A stretch of 64,000 nucleotides of DNA from Streptomyces griseorubiginosus. Lineage in GTDB: Bacteria; Actinomycetota; Actinomycetes; Streptomycetales; Streptomycetaceae. The notes beneath the pieces were generated by a model. That model worked only from the letters and a program-made list of their open reading frames with translations. It ran no database searches and was not told the origin of the DNA. Shown here in pieces: positions 57,632 through 64,000 of this stretch (within the stretch, counting starts at the first letter, position 1; each line of letters opens with the position of its first letter). Both the position numbers and the translations under genes were made by a program. Where the stretch lies: positions 811,328-875,327 of the forward strand of contig NZ_KQ948736.1 of the NCBI RefSeq assembly GCF_001514195.1, in the 5' to 3' direction.

Positions 57632-60178
57632 TCACGCCTCCCAAACCGCGGCGGCCGTCCGGTCGTCGGCGTATCCCTTGACTCTTACCTGGCTGTCGGC
57701 GAGGAACGCGGCGAGTCCGGGTGGGGGGCCTGACCACCGTCCCGTGAGGTATTCGCACAGTTCGGGTTCGCCGCGCAGGGGTTCGGCGAGGCCGCCGGTG
57801 CACATCAGGAGGGTGTCACCCGGGCGGGCGACGGAGGCGCGGAAGCGGAAGGGTGCGCGGGGCGGTTCCGGGGCGGGCTCGTAGGGGCTCGGGGGTGTGG
57901 GGATGCCGAGGTCCATGGTGAGGCGGTCGCCGTCGGGGGTCTCGGAGGGCAGCGAGCCGAAGCCGACGACGGGTTCTCCGGTGACGTCGCTGACCAGGGG
58001 TTCGATGTCGTGCCACTCGCCGTCGCGCAGCCGGAAGAGACCGCCGTCGCCCACGCCGAAGAAGACGCGGACCCGGCAGTCGGGGTCGGCGGGCAGCAGC
58101 AGACAGCGCAGGGTGGCCGCGTACTCCTCGGGGTCGACGCCCTGTTCGGCGGCGCTGGCCCGGAGTCTGCCGAGGCTGCGGTCGGTGAGGCGGTGCAGTC
58201 CGGACTTCAGGTCACCGCGGCGGGCGGCGCCGATGTCCTGCGCGAGGCGGGCGTGGCTGCGTCCCACGGCCCGTGCGATCCACTGACAGGCCTCGGCGGC
58301 GGCCCGGTGGGCGCCGGGGGTGGCGCGGGCGCCGGTGGCCATGGCGACGAGCACCAGCGCCTGGTCGCCGGTGCCGAAGCGGGCGGTGAGCAGGGAGTCC
58401 CTCCTCGGCTCCCCCCGGAACCGCGCGGAGTCCCCCCGCACGGACACCGCCCGCAGCGTGCAGGCCCCGTACCTGGCCCCGTCCAGCACGGTGTCCGCCA
58501 CGAGGTCGTCGAGCTCGTCGGGATCGGCGGGCGGGAGCGCGGTGGGCTCGGCGTCATAGGTGGGCGGCCCGGACCCCACGAATCCGACGGGGGCGGGAGG
58601 GAGCGTGGGGAGGTCCACTCGGGTGGCTGTGCGGAGGGGGGCGGGGGTGGGGGGCGGGGGGCTGGTGAGGTCAGGGGCGGCCGACGGGCGATCGGGGACC
58701 GGCGTGGGGGCACCGGGTGCCGGGTCCGGGGCAAGTGACGGGGGGCTGGTGACGTGCGGGGCGGCCGACGGGCGGTCGGGGACCGGCGGGGGGTGGGCAC
58801 CGGGTGCCGGGTCGGCGGTGGGGCCGGGTGCTGAGGATGCGTTCGGTGCCGGATGGGGACCAGGCTCGGGATGGCGGTCGGCCGTGGTCTCGCCGCGCTG
58901 TGGGGAGGCACCCGCGCCGGAGGTCGCGTCGCCGACCTGGTCGGGGGGTTCCGGCGTCGGGTTGGGCTGGGTGGAGCCGGGGCCGGTGGGGGCGGTGGGC
59001 GCAGCGGGTTGCGGGGCGCCGGGGGCCGGGGTGGCCCACCAGTCCCCTTCGGCGCGGTGGGTGGGCTCGTCACGGCGGACCGCGGGGGTCCCGGGGTAGT
59101 GGGGGCCGGCCTGGGAGGACGCGTCCCCGGAGCCGCCCGGGGAGACCGAGCCCGGTTCGGGGTCGCCCCTGCGCGGGTCCGGGCCGACGCCAGGGTCGCC
59201 ACTGCGCGGGTCCGCACCGGAATCGCCTGTGCCGGAGTCCCCCGCGCGCGGCTCCGTGCCGGCGCTCGATCCGACCTCGCCGGAGTCACCGGGATCGTAC
59301 GGAACGGGCCGGTTGTCGCCCGGCGCGGCACCCGCGCCGACGTCCCCCGCACCCGGCCGACCGAAGCCGGGACCTGACTCGGACCGGCCGCCACCGCCTC
59401 CAGGCACCCGCCCGGCGGCCCCCTGCGAGGCACCGTCCCGACCGCTGCCCCTCACAGCACCCCCGTTCCCCCGCGCACCCCAGTCGCCGTCCTCCGGCAG
59501 CGGGGGCGGAGTCGCGGGGCGTGGCGGGGCCGTGGGTGGTGGCGGTGCCGCCGTGGGTGGCCTCGGGACGTCGGGGGGCCTGCGGGACGCCGGGATGTTC
59601 GTGACGGGGGGTGTCTCCGTGGACGTACGGCCGCCGGGAGGCGAGGGCGGGAGGTCCGACGGGCCCCGCTCGTCGAAACCGGGGGGTGTGGGGCCGGGAG
59701 GGAAGGCCACAGGGCCCTGGGCGGTGCCGGGCGGCGACTGTGGGGAGCGGGGGTGCCGGCCAGGGTCCCGACCACTGCTCGTGCGGGGCGGCACGTCCCC
59801 CGGCTCGGAGAAGCCGGGCCCGGTGGCGCCGGGCTCAACACCGGGCTCGGAGAAGCCGGACTCCGCAACACCCGGCTTGTGGAAGCCGGACTCCGTAACG
59901 TCGGCCCCGGAGAAGCCGGACCCCGCAACACCAGACTCGGAGAAGCCGCGCTCCGCAACACCCGGCTCGGGGAAGCGCGGCGCAGGCACGCCCCCGGCGG
60001 ACCGCGCGCTCGGTCCGGCGGCGCCCCCGCCGCCGTCCTCCACCGCCCCCGCCGCCGAGGCGAAGCGGTCGTCCAGGGTGTCCGGGGCCGGTGCGGGGCC
60101 CGTGTCGTCCGTGGAGTCGTACAGCTGCCCCCACCAGTCGTCCTCGTGACCCGTGGGCCTACCCCCCTGCTGGCTCAT
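57632..60178 (-). CDS. PP2C-like phosphatase-domain protein with a 560-residue disordered N-terminus
   Basis: The 848-residue protein has an N-terminal region of about 560 residues, very rich in Pro, Gly, Ser and Asp, including five to six tandem 10-residue units of type VAESGFSEPG (residues 64-128) and a duplicated PSAAPxxTSPP stretch. The C-terminal 290 residues resemble PP2C-type Ser/Thr phosphatases (SVRGDSARFRGEPRRD, VLVAMATGARATPG, VFFGVGDGGLFRLRDGEW, DTLLMCTGGLAEPLRG), with several usual metal-binding Asp residues not obvious. It could be a degenerate phosphatase. It likely interacts through its disordered tail. Confidence 0.7.
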   Translation of the reverse strand: MSQQGGRPTGHEDDWWGQLYDSTDDTGPAPAPDTLDDRFASAAGAVEDGGGGAAGPSARSAGGVPAPRFPEPGVAERGFSESGVAGSGFSGADVTESGFHKPGVAESGFSEPGVEPGATGPGFSEPGDVPPRTSSGRDPGRHPRSPQSPPGTAQGPVAFPPGPTPPGFDERGPSDLPPSPPGGRTSTETPPVTNIPASRRPPDVPRPPTAAPPPPTAPPRPATPPPLPEDGDWGARGNGGAVRGSGRDGASQGAAGRVPGGGGGRSESGPGFGRPGAGDVGAGAAPGDNRPVPYDPGDSGEVGSSAGTEPRAGDSGTGDSGADPRSGDPGVGPDPRRGDPEPGSVSPGGSGDASSQAGPHYPGTPAVRRDEPTHRAEGDWWATPAPGAPQPAAPTAPTGPGSTQPNPTPEPPDQVGDATSGAGASPQRGETTADRHPEPGPHPAPNASSAPGPTADPAPGAHPPPVPDRPSAAPHVTSPPSLAPDPAPGAPTPVPDRPSAAPDLTSPPPPTPAPLRTATRVDLPTLPPAPVGFVGSGPPTYDAEPTALPPADPDELDDLVADTVLDGARYGACTLRAVSVRGDSARFRGEPRRDSLLTARFGTGDQALVLVAMATGARATPGAHRAAAEACQWIARAVGRSHARLAQDIGAARRGDLKSGLHRLTDRSLGRLRASAAEQGVDPEEYAATLRCLLLPADPDCRVRVFFGVGDGGLFRLRDGEWHDIEPLVSDVTGEPVVGFGSLPSETPDGDRLTMDLGIPTPPSPYEPAPEPPRAPFRFRASVARPGDTLLMCTGGLAEPLRGEPELCEYLTGRWSGPPPGLAAFLADSQVRVKGYADDRTAAAVWEA
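59795..59989 (-). repeat. 30-bp tandem repeats encoding VAESGFSEPG-type units
   Basis: About six imperfect 30-bp units lie in the N-terminal coding part of the PP2C-like gene. The 30-bp unit preserves the frame. Core codons for GF(S/H)xxG are best conserved. Confidence 0.75.
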
Positions 60179-60368
60179 GCCCCCAATTGTCCACCGCGGG
60201 AGCCGTATGGAAACGGGGCATCCGCAAAAATGGCGCACGACCGAGTGCCTCGAACGGCGTGTCGAGTGAACCCTCGAACAGGTGTGGCGAAGGTGTGGCG
60301 AAAGCTGCCCGCCTCGGCGCCGGACCAGCGGACCTGCGCATCCCCGCCCCCTCCTGCACCCTGGACGA

Positions 60369-60851
60369 ATGGGAGTGTGGGAGCTCCTGCTGGTCGGCCT
60401 GGTCATGCTGTTCGGCCTGGTCGGCGTCCTGGTGCCCGGAGTGCCGGGGTCGTGGCTGGTGTGGGCCACGGTCCTGTGGTGGGCGCTGAAGGACCCCCAG
60501 CCGGTCGCCTGGTTCGTGCTCGTGTCGGCCACCGTCGCCCTGTTCCTGTCCCAGGTGGTCCGCTGGGCGCTGCCACCGCGCCGGCTGCGGGAGAGCGGGG
60601 CCACCCCGAGGATGGCGGTGTACGCCGGGACGGGCGCGTTCCTCGGGTTCTTCCTCGTCCCCGTGCTCGGCGCGATCCCCGGCTTCATGGCGGGCATCTA
60701 CCTCTGCGAACGCCACCGCCTCGGCCGGCACGGCGAGGCGCGGGCCGCGCTGCGGCAGGCGATGCGCTCGGGCGGCTCGAGCGTGCTGGCGGAGCTGTTC
60801 ACCTGCCTGCTCATCATGGGCGCGTGGCTGGGGACGGTGCTGTGGGGCTGA
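60369..60851 (+). CDS. DUF456 membrane protein
   Basis: The 160-residue protein has four membrane helices and the DUF456 features VLVPGVPGSWLVWA and GAFLGFFLVPVLGAIPGFMAGIYLCER (a Gly-zipper-like half-repeat). The family is widespread and unassigned. ATG 60369. Its stop codon lies inside a 13-bp tandem repeat. Confidence 0.8.
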   Translation: MGVWELLLVGLVMLFGLVGVLVPGVPGSWLVWATVLWWALKDPQPVAWFVLVSATVALFLSQVVRWALPPRRLRESGATPRMAVYAGTGAFLGFFLVPVLGAIPGFMAGIYLCERHRLGRHGEARAALRQAMRSGGSSVLAELFTCLLIMGAWLGTVLWG

Positions 60852-60892
60852 GCTGTGGGGCTGAGCTGTGGGGCTGAGCTGTGGGGCTGACG
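60841..60892. repeat. 13-bp tandem repeat, four copies, at the DUF456 stop
   Basis: TGTGGGGCTGAGC occurs four times head to tail (60841, 60854, 60867, 60880; the last copy differs at its end). Each copy carries TGA, and the first one supplies the stop of the DUF456 gene. The 13-bp period shifts the frame with each unit but each carries a stop. Confidence 0.9.
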
Positions 60893-60957
60893 CAGGACCG
60901 CCGCCCTGGGACCGGATTCCGATGTGCGGTTCCCCCGCGCGTGTTTGGGTGTCTGCC

Positions 60958-61329
60958 ATGACCGCATTCAGCGAGGCCGAGCGCGCGTACCTGAAGTCAC
61001 AGCGGCTGGGACGCCTGGCCACCGTCGATCAGCACGGGCAGCCGCAGGCGAACCCGGTCGGTTTCTTCCCGCAGGACGACGGCACCATCCTGATCGGCGG
61101 CCACGCGATGGGCCGCACCAAGAAGTGGCGCAACCTCCAGAGGAACCCGAAGGTCGCGCTGGTCGTCGACGACATCGTGAGCCTGAAGCCGTGGAGGGTA
61201 CGCGGCATCGACATCCGCGGGGAGGCGGAACTCCTCACCGGCCCGCACGAGTTGGGTCCGCACTTCAGCGAGGAGGTGATCCGCGTCCATCCTCGCCGCA
61301 TCCACAGCTGGGGTCTGGAGGAGGGCTAG
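60958..61329 (+). CDS. PPOX-class (F420-type) split-barrel oxidoreductase
   Basis: The 123-residue protein has the split-barrel signature: YLKSQRLGRLATVDQHGQPQANPVGF, GTILIGGHAMGRTKKWRNLQRNPKVALVVDD and RGIDIRGEAELL. Members with this pattern are usually F420-dependent reductases or biliverdin reductases in actinobacteria. Cofactor is inferred from family only. Its stop overlaps that of the convergent ogt gene. Confidence 0.82.
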   Translation: MTAFSEAERAYLKSQRLGRLATVDQHGQPQANPVGFFPQDDGTILIGGHAMGRTKKWRNLQRNPKVALVVDDIVSLKPWRVRGIDIRGEAELLTGPHELGPHFSEEVIRVHPRRIHSWGLEEG

Positions 61330-61808
61330 AGCGCCCCTTCCAGGGTGAGCAGGGCCGTCTTGCGTTCGAGGCCGCCCGCGTATCCGGTCAGGGAGCCGTT
61401 CGCGCCGATCACGCGGTGGCAGGGGCGGAGGATCAGCAGCGGGTTGGCGCCGATCGCACCGCCCACGGCCCGTACGGCGACCCGGGAGGCGCCGACGCGG
61501 GCGGCGATCTCACCGTACGTCGCGGTCGCGCCGTACGGGACGTCGTCGAGGGCGTCCCAGACCCGGGTGCGGAACTCGGTGCCCCCGGGGCGCAACTCCA
61601 ACTGGAACTCCTTGAGTTCACCGGCGAAGTAGGCGGAGAGCTGCTCCCGGGCAGCCCGGAAGGGGCCTGGGTCGTGGCGCCAACTCTCCTGGACGGTACG
61701 GCCGTTCTTCTGCCCGGGCACGGAGAGCGAGGTCAGCGCGCCGGTCTCGTCGGCGGTGAGGAGCAGTTCGCCGACAGGGCTGTCCAGGCGGGTCCAGCGG
61801 GTGGTCAT
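61326..61808 (-). CDS. ogt: Methylated-DNA--[protein]-cysteine S-methyltransferase
   Basis: The 160-residue protein has the suicide-acceptor motif PCHRV with Cys130, the helix-turn-helix with the Arg finger (GEIAARVGASRVAVRAVGGAIG) and Asn hinge. It repairs O6-methylguanine by irreversible transfer to Cys130. ATG 61808 overlaps the stop of the ada-alkA gene (ATGA), so the two repair functions are made together. In E. coli Ada the Ogt domain is part of the same protein; here it is separate. Confidence 0.95.
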   Translation of the reverse strand: MTTRWTRLDSPVGELLLTADETGALTSLSVPGQKNGRTVQESWRHDPGPFRAAREQLSAYFAGELKEFQLELRPGGTEFRTRVWDALDDVPYGATATYGEIAARVGASRVAVRAVGGAIGANPLLILRPCHRVIGANGSLTGYAGGLERKTALLTLEGAL

Positions 61809-63190
61809 GATGTCTCCAACTCTCCTGCTGCGCGCAGGTGTTGCCAGGCGTAGGAGCGCCATGGGCGCCAGCTGTCGGGGGTGTCGAGGCCGGGTGGGAC
61901 GACATCGGGGTCGCCGAGCGCACGGGTGCGGACGGTGGCGACGGTACGGGCGTCCAGGCCGGGCAGGGCGAGCAGCGCGTGCTGCGCCTCGTCGCGGTCG
62001 GCGCCCGGGTCCAGCCGTACGGCGCCGTCGGCCAGGGCGGTCGCGAGCGCGCCCAGCGGTCCGGTCGCCCCCGTGAGGGCGGCGGGCTCGGGGAAGAGGT
62101 GGGTGAGGCTCCCGCAGGGGGCGTCCAGGGTCTTGCCGTGGCGCTGGACGAGACCTTCGGATGCGGTGCGGCCCACCAGTGCACGTACCGCGAACTCCTC
62201 GGGATCGGCGGCGCCGGGCGAGCGGAGTCCGGGACGGGCGGCGACCAGCGGGGCGAGCCGCGGGTCCTCGGCCAGGCGCTCGTCGACGGCGTAGGGGTCG
62301 GCGTCGAGGTCGAACAGGCGCCGCAGCCGTCCGACGGCGGTGGTCAGGTCGCGGGGGTCGGTCAGGTTCAGGTGGGCGTCGAGCCAGCCGCCGGGGTGGG
62401 CGCCGGAGGGGGCCCTGACCGTGCCGGGCCGTTCGAGGACGGCGACGATCCCGGTGCCGTGCGGGAGGCGGAGCGTGCGGCGGTAGGTGCGCCGGCCCGG
62501 TGCTCCGGTCACCTCCTCGACGCCGTGGACGGCCTCGCTCTCCAGCAGGTCGAAGACGGCGGCGGACTGGTAGGGGCCGCGGTGGGCGAGCCGTAGCGGA
62601 ATGCCCGCGGTGGGGGTGGCGGGACGGCGGGCGGTCCTGGCGGCGGCCCTGAGGCCGGTGGGGGTGGCCGCGTAGATCTCACGGACGGTGTCGTTGAACT
62701 GCCGCACGCTGGCGAAGCCGGACGCGAACGCGATCTCGGTGACCGGCAGGACGGTGGTCTGGAGCAGGACGCGGGCCGTGTGGGCCCGCTGGGCGCGGGC
62801 CAGGGCGACGGGTCCGGCGCCTAGCTCGGCGGTGAGCTGCCGCTGGACCTGCCGTGGGCTGTAGCCGAGGCGGCCGGCGAGCCCGGCGACGCCCTCCCGG
62901 TCGACGACTCCGTCGCCGATCAGGCGCATCGCCCGGCCCACGACGTCGGCGCGGACGTTCCAGTCGGCGGAGCCGGGCACCGCGTCCGGACGGCACCGCC
63001 GGCAGGCCCGGAATCCGGAGCCCTGCGCGGCGGCGGCCGTCGGGTAGAAGCGGACGTTGTGACGCTTCGGGGTCACCGCGGGGCAGCTGGGGCGGCAGTA
63101 GATCCCGGTCGTCCGGACAGCGAAGAAGAACTCCCCGTCGAACCGGGCGTCCCTGCTGCGGACGGCTTCGTACCTGGTGTCTTCGTCCAT
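61805..63190 (-). CDS. Ada-AlkA fusion: methyl-phosphotriester sensor/regulator and 3-methyladenine DNA glycosylase
   Basis: The 461-residue fusion has an AdaA zinc domain with Cys32, Cys36, Cys63 and Cys66 (YCRPSC, CRRC), of which Cys32 is the likely methyl acceptor; an AraC-type helix-turn-helix (about 80-180); and a C-terminal AlkA glycosylase domain (about 200-461) with a HhH-type region and the catalytic Asp in ALGDPDVVP. It senses alkylated DNA backbone, activates alkylation-repair genes, and removes 3-methyladenine. Translation is coupled to ogt. ATG 63190 gives the canonical N-terminus. Confidence 0.93.
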   Translation of the reverse strand: MDEDTRYEAVRSRDARFDGEFFFAVRTTGIYCRPSCPAVTPKRHNVRFYPTAAAAQGSGFRACRRCRPDAVPGSADWNVRADVVGRAMRLIGDGVVDREGVAGLAGRLGYSPRQVQRQLTAELGAGPVALARAQRAHTARVLLQTTVLPVTEIAFASGFASVRQFNDTVREIYAATPTGLRAAARTARRPATPTAGIPLRLAHRGPYQSAAVFDLLESEAVHGVEEVTGAPGRRTYRRTLRLPHGTGIVAVLERPGTVRAPSGAHPGGWLDAHLNLTDPRDLTTAVGRLRRLFDLDADPYAVDERLAEDPRLAPLVAARPGLRSPGAADPEEFAVRALVGRTASEGLVQRHGKTLDAPCGSLTHLFPEPAALTGATGPLGALATALADGAVRLDPGADRDEAQHALLALPGLDARTVATVRTRALGDPDVVPPGLDTPDSWRPWRSYAWQHLRAAGELETS

Positions 63191-63321
63191 CACACGTTCC
63201 AGTGTCCGCCGTGCGCAGGGGTGCGGCTGGCGGAAAACGGACGTGGGGGTGCGGTGCGTGGGCGGGTGCGGGTCCGTTGTGGCCGGTCGCGCCCACGCGG
63301 CGGAGCCGCACATGGATACAG

Positions 63322-63386
63322 CCCCGCGCCCCTGAAGTGGGTGCAGCCCAGGTATGCCCAGCAGTAACCCACCTAGGGGCGCGGGG
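63322..63386. terminator. Long GC-rich stem-loop (rsgA terminator and dispersed repeat)
   Basis: CCCCGCGCCCCT at 63322-63333 pairs perfectly with AGGGGCGCGGGG at 63375-63386, with an inner GTGGGT/ACCCAC stem (63337-63342 with 63367-63372). It lies about 40 bases after the rsgA stop on the minus strand, fitting a terminator. The right arm is the same 20-mer found near 48.2-48.5 kb. Confidence 0.7.
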
Positions 63387-63425
63387 AACTGCGCGACCAG
63401 CCCCCACCCAGCCGCACGCGAACGA

Positions 63426-64000
63426 CTACGCCCAGCGCCCCCGCTTCGCCTCCATCGCCGCCTTCCCCTGCGCCCCCCGCTTCTTCCACTCCTTACGGAT
63501 CTCCGACCGGAGCCGCGCATCCGTCTTCGCCACGATCCGCTGGTTCTCCCGGATCAACTTCCGGTAGCTCTCCAGCCGTCGCTCCGCCAACTCCCCGGAG
63601 TCGATCGCGGCGAGCACCGCGCACCCCGGCTCGGCCTCGTGCGCGCAGTCGTGGAACCGGCACCGCTCGGCCAGCTCCTCGATCTCCGAGAAGACCTGTC
63701 CGACACCGGTCTCGGCGTCCCACAGCCCCACGCCCCGGAGGCCGGGGGTGTCGATCAGCACGCCCCCGCCCGGCAGGGCGAGCAGGTTGCGGGTGGTGGT
63801 CGTGTGGCGGCCCTTCCCGTCGACGTCCCGGGTGGCGTGCACCTGCATCACGTCCTCGCCGACGAGCACGTTGGCCAGCGTGGACTTCCCCGCGCCGGAC
63901 TGCCCGAGCAGCACGGTCGTACCGCCGGAGACGGACGCGACGAGGACGTCGAGGCCGTCGCCGTCCAGGGCGCTGACGGTCAGCACGGGCACTCCCGGGG
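63426..64000 (-). CDS. rsgA: Ribosome small subunit-dependent GTPase A, 5' partial
   Basis: The visible 191 residues are the C-terminal part. The circularly permuted GTPase shows the P-loop GQSGAGKST, switch DTPGLRG, and the zinc-binding domain CRFHDCAHEAEPGC. RsgA matures the 30S subunit and releases RbfA. The frame runs past base 64000, so the N-terminal OB fold lies outside the window. Confidence 0.92.
   Translation of the reverse strand, partial: PGVPVLTVSALDGDGLDVLVASVSGGTTVLLGQSGAGKSTLANVLVGEDVMQVHATRDVDGKGRHTTTTRNLLALPGGGVLIDTPGLRGVGLWDAETGVGQVFSEIEELAERCRFHDCAHEAEPGCAVLAAIDSGELAERRLESYRKLIRENQRIVAKTDARLRSEIRKEWKKRGAQGKAAMEAKRGRWA

Overview
This 64 kb window is very GC-rich chromosomal DNA. 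It has GTG and TTG starts, many 4-base stop/start overlaps (ATGA, GTGA) and typical actinobacterial families: DUF3040, DUF2637, DUF6153, STAS-ANTAR, MutA/MutB/MeaB, PucR and F420-type PPOX. It reads as a Streptomyces or close relative. I see no tRNA, rRNA, insertion sequence, prophage or CRISPR array. Both ends cut a gene: a BNR/Asp-box protein on the left and rsgA on the right.

Layout. 1-3.1 kb: secreted beta-propeller protein and a lipoprotein. 3.1-11.7 kb: a surface-glycan-like locus with a sugar epimerase, a response regulator/kinase pair, a GT2 glycosyltransferase + DUF2064 + methyltransferase operon, a molybdopterin oxidoreductase with its small membrane partner, and a polytopic GT-C-like protein. 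12.2-14.6 kb: small membrane protein, glutamate decarboxylase, DUF1801 protein. 14.7-19.7 kb: mutA-mutB-meaB operon. 20.1-23.2 kb: STAS-ANTAR protein, a small winged-helix regulator and an NCS1 permease with a cysteine-rich tail. 23.3-24.9 kb: a rifampicin-monooxygenase-like flavoprotein (rox) followed by two decayed copies of its own 3' end. 25-30.4 kb: four CNNM/CorC-family genes arranged as two long-short pairs, then a BlaI-type repressor with a candidate operator. 30.6-36.6 kb: TatA-like protein, YcnI-type copper protein, lipoprotein, PEP-mutase-family enzyme, DUF6153-DUF305-DUF3040 genes and a GmhB-like HAD phosphatase.

36.8-38.7 kb: SRPBCC protein and an orphan LanC-like cyclase with an all-cysteine zinc motif. 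38.6-47.2 kb: a purine-catabolism locus with xdhC, an AzgA permease and the three xanthine dehydrogenase subunits, divergent from pucR. 47.4-52.2 kb: TPR protein, GntR repressor, iron-boxed FhuF reductase, DUF2637 membrane protein and an anti-sigma-type ATPase. 52.9-55.8 kb: two secreted proteins with repeat-filled leaders and an XRE transmembrane protein. 55.8-60.2 kb: PoxB-type enzyme and a PP2C-like phosphatase with a long disordered N-terminus. 60.4-64 kb: DUF456 protein, PPOX-type oxidoreductase, ogt plus ada-alkA DNA-repair pair, and rsgA.

A recurring oddity is short tandem repeats. They occur inside genes (response-regulator tail, oxidoreductase N-terminus, PP2C N-terminus, LanC linker), in leaders, and as intergenic arrays with periods from 8 to 135 bp.
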